Shown: positions 8,513 through 18,456, counted from the stretch's first letter. The stretch: 64,000 nucleotides of DNA from a bacterium (GCA_027485645.1 JAIXQR010000007.1:62001-126000); one strand, 5' to 3'. The notes: generated from the sequence alone by a model not told the origin. Program-made: numbers and translations.

Positions 8513-9082
8513 TTATTCGACGGCTTTAGCCCGGACTAAAGTTGGTCCGGATGACTTCATTGCTTCAAGGGCTTCCATCATGCCTTCGCCGCTCGTGCTC
8601 GGCGGGGTTGGACGACCAAAGAAGACCGACTTGAAGTCTTCGCTGAACGAAAGCTCGCGGCGTCGATCGAGGTCTTTCGTGAGGAAGTCGACGACCATGG
8701 CATCCACGATCGCACCTTGTCGGCCCGACTCTTCGGCTTTTTTCGCTTTCTCCAAGAAGGCGCTCAGGCTCTCGTCTCCAATCGTTTTGTAGTCCAGCGC
8801 GATGGTCTCGCCGGACAGGGTCGCTTGGCCACCAATTTTCTTCCCGTCGATGACAAAGGTGAACTTTCCGTCTGGCTCAAAGGTGTAGACCCGCTGGGTC
8901 GGTTTTTTGGTTTCTTCTTCGACCCAAGTGCCTTCGAGAAAAGCGACAGGATTATCTCCGGCTTTCAGGGCCTTTGCGTCGGCCGTGTCGGGCAGATACT
9001 TCTTGGGTCCGGCTGGGCCGCTAGGCATCATGGCAGAGCAACCAACGAGGAGCAGAACAGCTAGAGGGGCCAACCGTTTCAT
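8513..9082 (-). CDS. Hypothetical lipoprotein
   Basis: 189 aa lipoprotein. The signal peptide MKRLAPLAVLLLVGC has a lipobox LLVGC with Cys at 15. Residues about 50-100 (GTWVEEETKK...RVYTFEPDGKFTFVIDGKKIGGQATLSGETIALDY) look like the short beta-barrel repeats of lipocalin-like or META-like bacterial lipoproteins that begin with a G-T-W motif. The C-terminus contains an alpha-helical segment and then FGRPTPPSTSGEGMMEAL. Function not recognised. Same strand as the flanking genes. Confidence 0.7.
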   Translation of the reverse strand: MKRLAPLAVLLLVGCSAMMPSGPAGPKKYLPDTADAKALKAGDNPVAFLEGTWVEEETKKPTQRVYTFEPDGKFTFVIDGKKIGGQATLSGETIALDYKTIGDESLSAFLEKAKKAEESGRQGAIVDAMVVDFLTKDLDRRRELSFSEDFKSVFFGRPTPPSTSGEGMMEALEAMKSSGPTLVRAKAVE

Positions 9083-9136
9083 TACCGGTTATTGTATGCC
9101 TGTTTTTTGTTAAGAATCTATGCTTTTTACTTATTG

Positions 9137-10459
9137 TCAAAGCGTGCCAAGCAATAACCAACCGTCGGTGCCTTGACTTTGCGTGGTGTTTGCAAACCGA
9201 ATCGGTTTGCCGTTTGGAAGTGGGTTCTTGATTCTCATCGCCAGCAAGCCTTTGCCTGCGTCACCAAGCTGGAATTCCGTGCGCCAAGTCGTCTGGATCC
9301 CAGGCAGCAGTTGCACGAGGCGAAAAGTGTGCTTTCGAGAAGCCAGCGCATTCCGGTCGGCGTCGATAAGGGCGAACTCAACGGGCCAGTTGTAATAGAA
9401 CGGCGCCACCCCGCGGTTGGTGACCGTCACCGCAAGCCGAAGCGTTTCGCCGGTTCGCTCCCAACTTGCCGATTGGGCAAAGAACTCGTAGCCCATGCGT
9501 TGAACCTCCCGCTTCGCTCGCTCAATTCGGGCTGCGCTCTGGGTTTCTCTGAACATCCCGCTGTCCATGAGCCAGGAGGCGTGGGTCGTTTCGACGCAGC
9601 TTCGGAAGTCTTGAATGTTCGGGTCGCCAGGGTCTTGGTCAAACACTTTGCCCCACGCTTCCGGCCGGATTTCGCCGCCAATCGGCTGCGTTTTCCAAGT
9701 TGCCAGTGCCGAAGGCCCGGCGGCTTTCAGTGCGGGTACGAAGTACCAATCGCGGCTCGTCGGAGTGTCGAGGGTGCCCCAAGCGAAGCTGTCATCGTGA
9801 TAGCCAAACCTTCGGTTGATGGTCGGGGCCTTTGTCGGTTCGTTCACTCCCGCCGGGTAGCGAAGGAGGATCCGCGTAGTTTTGAAGGCGGATTCGTAGG
9901 CGTCCAGAACTTCGGTTTGAACCGCCTTACTTGCCCATAGGTCCTCTCGCGGGTAGGTGTGCCACTCGCCCCAGGTTCCGAGAAGACCGGCCGTGATGAA
10001 GCCGATTCTCGGATCGCCGTCGTAGCGTTTACCGAGGGTGGCAATGAAATCCTTCAAGCACTTGCGCAGCTCGGGGTCTTCGTAGTCTGGTGTGATGCTT
10101 TCTTGGGGCGGATGAGGCGCGGTGTTCGTGTTGCTATAACGGTGGACCTTCAGTCCGCCGTCGGTGAGATAGGTCGGGATGGCACTGGGTTGGCCGGGGT
10201 ACTCGAGGAACACGCGGAAGATCGTCTGATTGCCTCGCTTAGCTACGTCGTTCAGCAGAGCTTCAAGCTTCGTCCAGTCGTATTTGCCCTTGCCGACGAC
10301 GAGTTGGTTGAGTCCAATGTAGTTGAACTCCATGCTGTGCGGAAACTGGCCGACAGGGCGTTGATACGGAACGAGCCCCTTCAGCGGGTTGTCCGCCGGC
10401 GCGGGCGCATATTTTAGGACTACCGTGGTGAGTCCGAGAACCGCGAGGGTGGTGATCAT
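9137..10459 (-). CDS. DUF4832-type putative glycoside-hydrolase-like protein
   Basis: 440 aa protein resembling the DUF4832/DUF4874 pair, which combines a TIM-barrel-like glycosidase fold with a C-terminal beta domain. One hydrophobic N-terminal segment (MITTLAVLGLTTVVL) suggests export or anchoring. The barrel contains NPLKGLVPYQ, IFRVFLEYPG, RIGFITAGLLGTWGEWHTYP (about residues 159-178; the Glu is a candidate acid/base) and YHDDSF. The C-terminus (LRLAVTVTNRGVAPFYYNWPV) is the DUF4832 beta domain. I choose ATG 10459, which overlaps the stop of the VOC gene as ATGA. Substrate unknown. Confidence 0.65.
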   Translation of the reverse strand: MITTLAVLGLTTVVLKYAPAPADNPLKGLVPYQRPVGQFPHSMEFNYIGLNQLVVGKGKYDWTKLEALLNDVAKRGNQTIFRVFLEYPGQPSAIPTYLTDGGLKVHRYSNTNTAPHPPQESITPDYEDPELRKCLKDFIATLGKRYDGDPRIGFITAGLLGTWGEWHTYPREDLWASKAVQTEVLDAYESAFKTTRILLRYPAGVNEPTKAPTINRRFGYHDDSFAWGTLDTPTSRDWYFVPALKAAGPSALATWKTQPIGGEIRPEAWGKVFDQDPGDPNIQDFRSCVETTHASWLMDSGMFRETQSAARIERAKREVQRMGYEFFAQSASWERTGETLRLAVTVTNRGVAPFYYNWPVEFALIDADRNALASRKHTFRLVQLLPGIQTTWRTEFQLGDAGKGLLAMRIKNPLPNGKPIRFANTTQSQGTDGWLLLGTL

Positions 10460-10833
10460 TCCATTTTTGAGCCGAAGCAGAAGCAAACGCCGTACGGCTC
10501 TTTATCAAAGAAGACGCGGTATTTGCTGCCGCCGTGTTGGTCAATCCGAAAATCGGTTGGGTTTGACCCGGCGTCGATCAGCTCGTTTCGCAAGGCATCA
10601 AGGTTGTCGACTTCGAAGTAGACGCTAGCTTGCTCTGGGTCCGCTTCGTTGACAGCCAGGCCGATTTCGGCATCGTCGCGCTTCAGCTTTGCGGTTTTGG
10701 CGGCTTTCTCGACGAGAGTGAATCCAAGGACCCGCACGTAAAACGCCACCGCCGGTCCGATCTCCTTAACCGGAAGCGCCGCGACGTCGGTGTCCCCAAT
10801 CGGAAAGGCGCCCTTGAACCTGAAATCACTCAT
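10456..10833 (-). CDS. VOC (glyoxalase/bleomycin-resistance-like) family protein
   Basis: 125 aa single-subunit vicinal oxygen chelate protein with the beta-alpha-beta-beta-beta pattern: LPVKEIGPAVAFYVRVLGFTLVEK at the start, ASVYFEVDNLDALRNELIDAG in the middle and KYRVFFDKEPYGVCFCFG at the end. Metal ligands typical of glyoxalase I are not clear. Its stop codon overlaps the start of the DUF4832 gene (ATGA), so the two are translated together. Enzymatic role unknown. Confidence 0.8.
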   Translation of the reverse strand: MSDFRFKGAFPIGDTDVAALPVKEIGPAVAFYVRVLGFTLVEKAAKTAKLKRDDAEIGLAVNEADPEQASVYFEVDNLDALRNELIDAGSNPTDFRIDQHGGSKYRVFFDKEPYGVCFCFGSKME

Positions 10834-11103
10834 TCGACGGTTTTACCTCTGGGGCCGAGTCCGGGCTGGTAGCGTAGGCGTCCCGCCTGCGTTCGGAAAG
10901 CTGTAAGCAACAGGGCTGTTCTTGATTCCTGATGGCGTGTAGTGCACTCGGCAGGTGCTGGGGAATGGTTCGGCAACAATTCGAGACACTTTACATGCCG
11001 AGGTCAACAGCCCATAGGAGTAACTACAGGCACTGCAATGGCCCGCCACTCCAATGTGGCGTTTTCACCATAACATGGGACTGCCGACGACTATTGATCT
11101 GTT
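10834..11103. other. 270-bp intergenic region with palindromic GTAGCG..CCCGCCTGCG element
   Basis: No convincing gene. Around 10870-10890 it holds gtagcgtaggcgtcccgcctgcg, whose core taggcg-tcc-cgcctg can form a short hairpin. Similar GTAGCG(C/T)AGGCGTCCCGCCTGCG strings occur as dispersed intergenic repeats in some bacterial genomes, but only one copy is present in this window. A 68-codon minus-strand open frame here has no supporting features. Confidence 0.35.
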
Positions 11104-11682
11104 TTACTCTTCTAAAGAAAGATTAACCGCAACGAACCAGTGATTTCCGAGCGGCGTGACAGACATGATTTCACGGTCGAACAACCGTTTGAGATCGTGG
11201 TCTTTGGTAGCCTTCGGGTCGTTGATCTTCAGGATCTGGTCTGTCGGATCGAAGACAAATCCGTAGCTATCGTAGCTGCTGTATGTTTCGGCACAGTACA
11301 TTCGTAATGCATCCGTTCTTGAAAACTCGCAGTTATCGACCTTCCCACTTCGACCAGGGATCGCCTTTGCGTTTGAATAGGCGGCGAGCATTTCTGGTTG
11401 TCGCTTGAGACATCGAATCAAGTTGTACGCATCCCATCGCATCGGAAGCGCTATCGAACAAAACCATAGTATTGCAATAACTAGCGGGGCTACGAACCTC
11501 ATTTGACGATGGGTAAGGTCACGTGATGGTGGGGCTCGAAAGAGAAAAATCGATGCTAGACAGATCCACACCATGGATCCGAACGGATGAGTGACTGGGT
11601 CAAAAACTAGAATGGGAACGAGCAACGTCGCTTCTGCAACCAGCACGATCTTTAACCAGTTTCTCGGCAGATTTGGTTTCAT
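11104..11682 (-). CDS. Small membrane protein, tandem paralogue B
   Basis: 192 aa protein with about three to four hydrophobic segments in the first 110 residues (LKIVLVAEATLLVPILVF, MVWICLASIFLF, LVIAILWFCSIALPM) and a soluble C-terminal part. The latter has a motif shared with the next gene: C-E-F-S-R-T-D-A-L-R-M-Y-C and then YGFVFDPTDQILKIND. The two Cys may form a disulfide outside the membrane. I take the ATG at 11682, one base after the upstream stop, rather than an earlier in-frame start inside the neighbour. Family not recognised. Confidence 0.6.
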   Translation of the reverse strand: MKPNLPRNWLKIVLVAEATLLVPILVFDPVTHPFGSMVWICLASIFLFRAPPSRDLTHRQMRFVAPLVIAILWFCSIALPMRWDAYNLIRCLKRQPEMLAAYSNAKAIPGRSGKVDNCEFSRTDALRMYCAETYSSYDSYGFVFDPTDQILKINDPKATKDHDLKRLFDREIMSVTPLGNHWFVAVNLSLEE

Positions 11683-11683
11683 C

Positions 11684-12292
11684 TCAGCCAAAGTAAACGA
11701 TGTACCAATCGCCGCCGATCGATCTTGCCGAACCCAGATTGCCAAGAAACCATTTCGAAATCGGGTTGCTCATAAAGTCCGGCGATTCATTGATGCCGAG
11801 AACGCGGCCGGTTGGATCATAAAGGTAGCCGTACTGGTGGTCCATCATGCCACCGTCTTGACAGTAAACACGAAGGGCATCGGTGGTCTCAAATTTGCAA
11901 CTTCCGACTTGTCCTGATTTCAGCTGGGCCTTCTTCGCATCTGAGACAGCCTGCAATAAGCGCGGCTTTTGGACGACGAAGCGCACGGCTTCGTACGTGC
12001 TGTAACGAATTGACGTGAAGGAAGTCGCAATCCAAGCGATGAACACTACGGGGGCTAGCCAATGAAGGTACGGCTTAGCCGCAGGTTTGCAGAAGTGAAC
12101 GGCGGCAATCAGGAACATACCAGCAAGAAGCTGGAGCCCGAGTAGTGCGAGGAAAGTCAGGTATGTATTGCCGAACGCAGCAAAGGCCAACGCCAACCCT
12201 TCTCCGACTAGGATAACGGCTAGCCACCTAAAGAATAGCTTTAGATACGTGGACCTGAGCATGGATTGGCCCCCGGGAACGTCCTGGTTCAC
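11684..12292 (-). CDS. Small membrane protein, tandem paralogue A
   Basis: 202 aa protein with the same layout as its downstream neighbour: hydrophobic segments (WLAVILVGEGLALAFAAFG, FLALLGLQLLAGMFLIAAVHF, LAPVVFIAWIATSF), then a soluble domain with C-K-F-E-T-T-D-A-L-R-V-Y-C and YGYLYDPTGRVLGINE. The chosen GTG start at 12292 overlaps the stop of the upstream gene as GTGA; ATG 12262 (MLRSTYLKL) is the alternative. The three genes 13644-11104 form one tight, overlapping operon. Function unknown. Confidence 0.6.
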   Translation of the reverse strand: MNQDVPGGQSMLRSTYLKLFFRWLAVILVGEGLALAFAAFGNTYLTFLALLGLQLLAGMFLIAAVHFCKPAAKPYLHWLAPVVFIAWIATSFTSIRYSTYEAVRFVVQKPRLLQAVSDAKKAQLKSGQVGSCKFETTDALRVYCQDGGMMDHQYGYLYDPTGRVLGINESPDFMSNPISKWFLGNLGSARSIGGDWYIVYFG

Positions 12293-13644
12293 GGTCGCCT
12301 CGGACGCTGCGCGGCTGCTGGGTCGGCTGGGAGTTTGCGGAGGGAGATCTGGCCGAGGATTGGGTGGACGGCGGTCTTGACGACGATGTTGCCCTGCTCG
12401 ATCGAATACTCAAACGGCTTGTTGTTGAGCGGGTCGGTGGCTTCGGCTTTGGTAAGAAACTCCGAAAGCTCGGTCGGGTACCGCCCGTGCTGCCAAGCAA
12501 ACTCCCGTGCTGCAAGAGTGATGGCCGCGATGCGGCAGCGGGTTCGGGCTTCCGCATCAACTCGAGCCACGGTCGGAAGCAGTGATGTGTGGAAATTTAC
12601 ATAAAAATCTAAGTGGCTTGTAGAAGGCGTTGCTTCTGGCGTGAAGCTCCAGTTGAACTCGGGCTGAGACAGCATTCGCCCAAACGCTCCGTAGGTTTGA
12701 TCCAATCGAGTGCGAGCATTTTGGAAGAAAATCCGGCGCTCGGCGGGGGTTGAATTCCCGAGGCTCTGCATCAGCGCACGCCACTTTGGTTCGTCTTCAT
12801 CCTCTTCCTCGTCATCATCCGGATCCGAATCGTAGGCTGATGCCGCTTTCGAGTCACTTTCAAACTCCTTTTCGGTCATTTCTACAAACGCGATGCTATT
12901 GATCCTTTCGCCTAGCAAGGAGCTTTGTAACTTGGATGGGCCAGAAACGCTGGAATTGATCGCCTGAATCAGCTCGGGAAGACCCTGCGAAGGAAGAGCA
13001 CTCAGCGACTTTTCGATCTCAGCAAAGATGATCGCTTCCATAGCCACCATTACGAGTCGGTCAACGTCGGAATGATTTCTGATTCGTTGTGTGAACTGGA
13101 AAGTTTCGCGGAAGGTCCGAAGCGCGGCCGCGCCGTTTCCGATCGCAAGTTCAGAGCGCGCTTTCCGGACACAGATTTTGGCGAGCAGTCTGAAAGTCGC
13201 GTTAATCGGAAAGTCCATATGAAGGTCCTGTTCCTTTGGCGGTTCAGGCATGTTGGGATTTCGATTCCCTTGCAGAATCAAGCGCCACGCAGGTTCAGAT
13301 TCCTGAGCGATGGCACGATCAAAGTCCAGCCTAGTTGGCCGCCCAGGACCAGTCGGCAGCGCGCGGAGCGCCTTTTCGAGTCTCTCTACGTAGTCTAGAT
13401 TCGGTTCGCTTGTTTCATTCAGCTTCGACTGTTCTTGCGCTCGTCGCCTAGCTTGCTCAATAGCCGCGCGAAGCTGGTCGCCAGATTCGTAATTGTTCAG
13501 CGCACCAGCAATCGATTGCTCAGCAAGTTTGCCGGCCGCGGCGTAATCGTCCTGCGCAGTCCTAAATTTCTGGCCCTGAGCAGCTCCAGACGAGCCAGTG
13601 ACGGCGACAATAAACATCAGGCTGAGCATCGAAGCCAATGGCAC
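12289..13644 (-). CDS. Hypothetical secreted protein, operon leader
   Basis: 451 aa protein with a probable signal peptide (MLSLMFIVAVTGSSGAAQG when counted from ATG 13629; the GTG at 13644 is upstream and in frame). It is mostly helical. It carries a very acidic insert (DSDPDDDEEEDEDEP, about residues 268-282) and, near the C-terminus, LAAREFAWQHGRYPTELSEF followed by DPLNNKPFEYS, a block also seen in pilin-like and planctomycete secreted proteins. It is first in an overlapping operon with the two small membrane paralogues, suggesting a shared envelope role. Not otherwise recognised. Confidence 0.6.
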   Translation of the reverse strand: MPLASMLSLMFIVAVTGSSGAAQGQKFRTAQDDYAAAGKLAEQSIAGALNNYESGDQLRAAIEQARRRAQEQSKLNETSEPNLDYVERLEKALRALPTGPGRPTRLDFDRAIAQESEPAWRLILQGNRNPNMPEPPKEQDLHMDFPINATFRLLAKICVRKARSELAIGNGAAALRTFRETFQFTQRIRNHSDVDRLVMVAMEAIIFAEIEKSLSALPSQGLPELIQAINSSVSGPSKLQSSLLGERINSIAFVEMTEKEFESDSKAASAYDSDPDDDEEEDEDEPKWRALMQSLGNSTPAERRIFFQNARTRLDQTYGAFGRMLSQPEFNWSFTPEATPSTSHLDFYVNFHTSLLPTVARVDAEARTRCRIAAITLAAREFAWQHGRYPTELSEFLTKAEATDPLNNKPFEYSIEQGNIVVKTAVHPILGQISLRKLPADPAAAQRPRRP

Positions 13645-13769
13645 GCAACCATTTTAGAGGCAAAAAGGAAATCTGGGGAAAAGAACCTATGAGCATGACG
13701 CTCGCGATCCTTCATCCCAACGGGCGCTGAGATATGCTGATTGCCGGATTCATGCTCCAGGTTCAACCC

Positions 13770-14504
13770 ATGAAAAACGCTGTATTTTCTTCTGCTTTAT
13801 CCGTGTTTGCCATCGCCGTTGCATCGCCCGCCGCGTTTGCGCAGGCGCCGAAGCAGGTCCTGCTCTCTCTTGGTTCCACCGCGTCGAAGACGGTTAAGGG
13901 CAAGCTTGTCGGCGGGCAACTCGTCGACTACCTCGTGAACATCAGAGCGGGGCAGACTTTGGCATTGACTTTCGCTGCCTCAAATTCGAGTGCGGGCTAT
14001 CTCGTTTATGCCGCCAGCACCGAGACCGCCATGGCTACCAGCGACATCAGCGGAAACAAAGCAACCTGCATGATGCCGATCGACGGTCCGGCACGGGTGC
14101 GCCTGTTCGTCAATCGAGCGGCCGGCCGAAGGGGAGAATCCACAACCTACACGCTCATGGTGAAAGTGACCGGTAAGCCGTTGCCCGCGCTCAAAGGCGG
14201 CTCCGATGCCCTCATCCCCGGAACGCCGTACCACGCGACCGCAGATGTACCGTTCGAACACTATCTCTACAAGGACATCAAGATGTGCAAAGCTGGCGTT
14301 ATTCGGCGGGGAGTAGACGGGACGGCAACCCTTGAGTTCCTCTTTAAAGGGCTCCGGCGCAGAGTCCTCTTCGTTAAAGGTCAAGTCGTAGCCACGGACG
14401 CGCCGGTTCCTGCAACAACTACCGTCTCGGGCGATACGATTACCTTGCGGGTCGGCGTTGACGAAACTTACCGCTTCAACAAGGCCCTCCTCTACGGCGG
14501 TTAA
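13770..14504 (+). CDS. Secreted protein with PliG-like (lysozyme-inhibitor-type) domain
   Basis: 244 aa secreted protein. A signal peptide ends near AFAQA (about residue 24). Residues about 35-130 follow the pattern of PliG-type inhibitors of g-type lysozyme: GGQLVDYLVNIRAGQTLALTF, a polar middle, then ARVRLFVNRAAGRRGESTTY and TL, where the R-x-A-x-R-R-G-E block is characteristic. A second region (about 145-244) starts FEHYLYKDIKMCKAGVIRRG and is not recognised. I choose ATG 13770, because the upstream in-frame ATG at 13734 would put extra residues before the signal peptide. Likely periplasmic; inhibition of lysozyme is an inference from family resemblance. Confidence 0.6.
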   Translation: MKNAVFSSALSVFAIAVASPAAFAQAPKQVLLSLGSTASKTVKGKLVGGQLVDYLVNIRAGQTLALTFAASNSSAGYLVYAASTETAMATSDISGNKATCMMPIDGPARVRLFVNRAAGRRGESTTYTLMVKVTGKPLPALKGGSDALIPGTPYHATADVPFEHYLYKDIKMCKAGVIRRGVDGTATLEFLFKGLRRRVLFVKGQVVATDAPVPATTTVSGDTITLRVGVDETYRFNKALLYGG

Positions 14505-14515
14505 GCTCGGTTGCT

Positions 14516-14728
14516 TTATGCGGACTTGGGCTTAAAGTGCGCGACCAAAGCGTTCGCGTGACCATGCCCGAGCCCGTGCTGCTCCTTGAGCACCTTGACC
14601 TGTTCCATATGCGGCTTATCTGCAAGCCCGGCCAGAACCGTCTCCCAATGGGAAATGGGCTGGCCGTAAGTCTTTTCGATCGAAGGGAAGTAAGAAGCCG
14701 GTCCCTTCACTTTGTTGTCGTCGGCCAT
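14516..14728 (-). CDS. DUF4287 domain protein
   Basis: 70 aa protein matching the small DUF4287 family: GPASYFPSIEKTYGQPISHW, then VLKEQHGLGHGHANALVAH near the C-terminus. The start is taken at MADDNKV. The family is small, soluble and of unknown function. It lies just downstream of the nrdJ terminator on the same strand and converges with the PliG-like gene. Confidence 0.85.
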   Translation of the reverse strand: MADDNKVKGPASYFPSIEKTYGQPISHWETVLAGLADKPHMEQVKVLKEQHGLGHGHANALVAHFKPKSA

Positions 14729-14752
14729 GCGTGATATGTTAGCCAACAAAAA

Positions 14753-14787
14753 GCCCCTCCGTCCGCCTGAGAGACGAACGGAGGGGC
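14753..14787 (-). terminator. Rho-independent terminator of nrdJ
   Basis: On the minus strand, a 10-bp stem gcccctccgt / acggaggggc with a 15-base loop is followed by five T residues (14752-14748). It ends the nrdR-nrdJ transcript. Confidence 0.9.
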
Positions 14788-14799
14788 AAGATAGAGCGA

Positions 14800-17700
14800 C
14801 TATGAACAGCCGCTAGTTTCGCCGCAGGTGTCGCACTTGAGGCAAACGCCGTTGCGGACCATCGTGAACGAGCCGCAGTTGGTGCAGGGGTCAGATTCGT
14901 AGCCTTTCAGGCGAGCGATCCGGACTTTTTCCGAACTCTCCGACCGAGCCGAGGTCTCAATCAGCGCTCGGCCATTGGCGCCGTTTCCGCTGACGAAGCG
15001 ATCCTCGTACACCGCCGCCGCGCCGACTTGGGAGCGGATCAGGGTGTCGGTCGGGCTACCGGTGGCTCCGGCGTTGTCACCGAAAGGCAGCGGGGCTTGG
15101 AACCCGGCCGAGGAGTGCTCAGTCCCGGCGCGACCCGGAATGTGACCGGCGAAGTTCTCGTCTTCCACTTCCTCATCATCGAAGTCGGGATACTGGCTCG
15201 GTCGGCCAACCGTGTCGTTTCGAAGGTCTTCTGGCTTCACCTGCACCAAGTCCGTTCGGCCAAGGTAGCTCAGCGCCAGCTCGCGGAACATGTAGTCCAC
15301 GATGCTGGTGGACATCTTAATGTTCTGGTGATCGGCGACCGGGCCGTTTGGCTCGAACCGGGTGAAGACAAACGCCTCGACAAACTCTTCCAACGGCACG
15401 CCGTACTGCAGGCCAAGCGAAATCGCGATGGCGAAGCAGTTCATGAGCGACCGGAAAGCCGCACCCTCTCGGTGCATATCCACGAAGATTTCACCGAGGG
15501 TTCCGTCTTCGAACTCACCGGTTCGCAGGTAGACCTTGTGGCCACCGACGCGGGCTTTCTGCGTGTACCCGCGACGTCGAGCGGGCATACTTCGGCGCTT
15601 GCTGATGTAGCGATAGACCAGCTTGGTGGCGGCGTCCGTCACGGCATCGTTCGTCGGAGCGGCGGCTACCGGAGCCGGGTGATCCAACGAAGCATCCAGA
15701 ATCGCGGCGGCCGCATCGTCCGAGCTCGCGTTCAGCGGCTGGCTGAGCTTGCTTCCATCTCGGTACAGCGCGTTCGCCTTGATTCCAAGGTTCCAGCTGA
15801 GCCAGTAGGCATCGGCGACGTCCTTGATGCTCGCTTCGGCGGGCAGGTTGATCGTCTTGCTGATCGCACCCGAGAGGAACGGCTGCGCGGCGGCCATCTG
15901 TCGAATGTGTCCACTGGCGTGAATGAACCGCGTGCCCTTCTTGCCGCACTTGTTGGCGCAGTCGAAGATCGGCAGATGCTCTGGTCGCAGGTCGGGGGCA
16001 CCTTCAACGGTCATCGTTCCGCAAACGTACTCGTTCGCAGCATCGATTTCGGCCTTGGAGAAGCCGAGTTCCTGAAGCATGCTGAACGACCAATCGTTGA
16101 GCTGATCGGCGTTGAAGCCCAGCACGTTCTGGCAGAAGTCATCGCCCAGGGTGAACTTGTTGAAGGCGAATCCGATTTCGAAGGCTGACTCAAGAGCGGC
16201 TTCGATGGCCTGAATCTGCTCGGGGCCGAAACCCTTCATGCCGAGCGATTCGTGGTTGATGTACGGCGCACCGGCGAGCGTCTTGTGGCCAAGCGCGTAG
16301 CCGATGATGCGGTCGATTTCAACTTCTGAGTAGCCAAGTCCGCGCAGCGAGACCGGAATGCCCTGGTTGATGATCTTGAAGTACCCACCACCCGAGAGCT
16401 TCTTGAACTTGACAAGCGCGAAATCGGGCTCGATTCCCGTCGTGTCGCAGTCCATGATCAAGCCAATCGTTCCGGTCGGAGCAAGAACGGTGACCTGAGC
16501 GTTGCGGAAGCCATGCTTTTCGCCGAGGGCGAGTGCCTGATCCCAAATGTCCTTCGATGCCGCGAGCATATCGGCCGGGCAGATGCTCTGATCGATGCCG
16601 ACGGGATACACGCTCAGGGATTCGTAGTCGTCCTTCGGTGCGTTGTAGGTGGCGCGGCGGTGGTTTCGAATGACGCGCAGCATGTTCTCCGCGTTTCGCT
16701 CGTAACCTGGGAAGGGTCCGTGCTCTCGTGCCATTTCCGCGCTGGCCGCATAAGCTCCGCCGCCGAGGATGCCGGTGAGGGCGCCGGTGATCGCGAAGCC
16801 TTCTGGGCTGTCGTAGGCGATTCCCATCTGCATAAGGAGCGCGCCGAGGTTGGCGTAGCCGAGGCCAAGGGTTCGGAAGTCGTAGCTGAGCTGAGCGATT
16901 TCCTTGCTCGGGAACTGCGCCATGAGGACGCTGATTTCCAGAACCATCGTCCAAATTCGGATGGCGTGCTGGTAACCCTTGATGTCAAATTCTCGCGTTT
17001 CCGGGTTGTAAAACTTCACCAGGTTGATGCTGGCGAGGTTGCAAGCCGTGTCGTCGAGGAACATGTATTCCGAGCAAGGGTTGCTGGCGTTGATGCGACC
17101 ATCGGCGGGGCAGGTGTGCCACTCATTGATCGTGGTGTCGTACTGAAGACCTGGGTCGGCGCTGTTCCAAGCCGCTTCGCAAATCTGATCCCAAAGGTCG
17201 GTTGCTTCGACCGACTTCACAACCTTTCCGGTCGTTCGCGAAGTGAGATCCCAAGACTTGCCCTGCTGAACGGCATAGAAGAAGTCGTTCGGAACGCGGA
17301 CCGAGTTGTTGCTGTTCTGGCCGGAGACGGTCAGGTAAGCCTCGCTCTCGTAGCCCGTGTCGTAGGTCTCGGTTTCCAGCGAGGTGTAACCCTGCTGGGC
17401 AAACTGGATGGCTCGCTGGATGTAGTTCGGTGGAACCTCAGAAGCCTTGGCTTCGGCGACGGCGCGGTACAGCGCTGGATTCGTGCGGGGGTTGAATCGA
17501 CCTTCGCTCGTGTCGCTTGTGCAAGCGGCCATGACCGCGTTCAGGTGCTTCTGGACGATTCGGCTACCGGCGACCAGCGCGGCCACCTTTTGCTCTTCCC
17601 GAACTTTCCAGTTGATGAACTCTTCGATATCGGGGTGGTCAAGGTCAAGGCAGACCATCTTCGCGGCACGGCGGGTGGTTCCACCGGACTTGATGGCACC

Positions 17701-18456
17701 GGCCGATCGGTCTCCGACGCGAAGGAAGCTCATGAGGCCCGAGCTGCGGCCTCCGCCGGAAAGCTTTTCGCTCTCGCCGCGAATCTTGGAGAAGTTGGTG
17801 CCGACGCCGGAGCCGTATTTGAAAATTCGGGCTTCGCGGGTCCAGAGGTCCATGATGCCGCCTTCGTTGACGAGGTCATCCTTCACGCTCAAGATAAAGC
17901 AAGCATGGGGCTGAGGTCGCTCGTAGGCGTTGGCTGATCGCTCAAGTTCGCCGGTCTTTGGGTTAACGAAGTAGTGACCCTGGGCAACGCCTTCGATGCC
18001 GTACGCAAAGTGCAAGCCGGTGTTGAACCACTGCGGACTGTTCGGCGCAGCGACCTGCATCGCGAGCATGCGAACGAGTTCGTCATAGAAAGCCTGAGCG
18101 TCTTCGGCGGTGTCGAAGTAGGCATTCGCTTCGCCCCAGCTTCGCCAGCAGCCTGCAAGGCGGTGGAAGACTTGGCGGGAATCAGACTCGTGCTCGGCAA
18201 CCGGCGTAACGTGCTCGGCGTTGACTCCGGCGTACTCTTTGCCGTTCACCTGTCCGACGGTTAGGCCCGCTTTGCGGAAATATTTTTGGGCCAGGATGTC
18301 GGTGGCAACTTGGCTCCAACCGGATGGAACCATGACGTTCTCCATCGAGAACACCTTAGACCCGTCGGTGTTCCTGATTTCGGATTTTCGAGCTTCAAAC
18401 TCAATCCCGGCGTACGGACTTTGATTGGCGACAGTGAAATAACGGCTGACTTGCAT
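14800..18456 (-). CDS. nrdJ: Vitamin B12-dependent (class II) ribonucleotide reductase
   Basis: 1218 aa adenosylcobalamin-dependent ribonucleoside-diphosphate reductase, making dNTP precursors with or without oxygen. Seen in the sequence: [11 protein letters not shown] near residue 138, CFILSVKDD with the first active-site Cys, [37 protein letters not shown] (about 460-480; Cys and Glu of the radical site), [21 protein letters not shown], and a C-terminal C-x2-C / C-x2-C zinc-like ribbon (CTNCG...CLKCDTCG). Length is normal for the NrdJ type with this C-terminal extension. The gene lies 59 bases downstream of nrdR in the same operon and is thus expected to be repressed by NrdR when dATP is high. 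Confidence 0.97.
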   Translation of the reverse strand: MQVSRYFTVANQSPYAGIEFEARKSEIRNTDGSKVFSMENVMVPSGWSQVATDILAQKYFRKAGLTVGQVNGKEYAGVNAEHVTPVAEHESDSRQVFHRLAGCWRSWGEANAYFDTAEDAQAFYDELVRMLAMQVAAPNSPQWFNTGLHFAYGIEGVAQGHYFVNPKTGELERSANAYERPQPHACFILSVKDDLVNEGGIMDLWTREARIFKYGSGVGTNFSKIRGESEKLSGGGRSSGLMSFLRVGDRSAGAIKSGGTTRRAAKMVCLDLDHPDIEEFINWKVREEQKVAALVAGSRIVQKHLNAVMAACTSDTSEGRFNPRTNPALYRAVAEAKASEVPPNYIQRAIQFAQQGYTSLETETYDTGYESEAYLTVSGQNSNNSVRVPNDFFYAVQQGKSWDLTSRTTGKVVKSVEATDLWDQICEAAWNSADPGLQYDTTINEWHTCPADGRINASNPCSEYMFLDDTACNLASINLVKFYNPETREFDIKGYQHAIRIWTMVLEISVLMAQFPSKEIAQLSYDFRTLGLGYANLGALLMQMGIAYDSPEGFAITGALTGILGGGAYAASAEMAREHGPFPGYERNAENMLRVIRNHRRATYNAPKDDYESLSVYPVGIDQSICPADMLAASKDIWDQALALGEKHGFRNAQVTVLAPTGTIGLIMDCDTTGIEPDFALVKFKKLSGGGYFKIINQGIPVSLRGLGYSEVEIDRIIGYALGHKTLAGAPYINHESLGMKGFGPEQIQAIEAALESAFEIGFAFNKFTLGDDFCQNVLGFNADQLNDWSFSMLQELGFSKAEIDAANEYVCGTMTVEGAPDLRPEHLPIFDCANKCGKKGTRFIHASGHIRQMAAAQPFLSGAISKTINLPAEASIKDVADAYWLSWNLGIKANALYRDGSKLSQPLNASSDDAAAAILDASLDHPAPVAAAPTNDAVTDAATKLVYRYISKRRSMPARRRGYTQKARVGGHKVYLRTGEFEDGTLGEIFVDMHREGAAFRSLMNCFAIAISLGLQYGVPLEEFVEAFVFTRFEPNGPVADHQNIKMSTSIVDYMFRELALSYLGRTDLVQVKPEDLRNDTVGRPSQYPDFDDEEVEDENFAGHIPGRAGTEHSSAGFQAPLPFGDNAGATGSPTDTLIRSQVGAAAVYEDRFVSGNGANGRALIETSARSESSEKVRIARLKGYESDPCTNCGSFTMVRNGVCLKCDTCGETSGCS

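Noticed and set aside
10843-11049. 68-codon minus-strand open frame in the 270-bp gap
   Set aside because: No Shine-Dalgarno, no domain, overlaps a palindromic intergenic element.
16513-17937. Long plus-strand open frame (474 codons)
   Set aside because: Antisense to nrdJ; no domain recognised.
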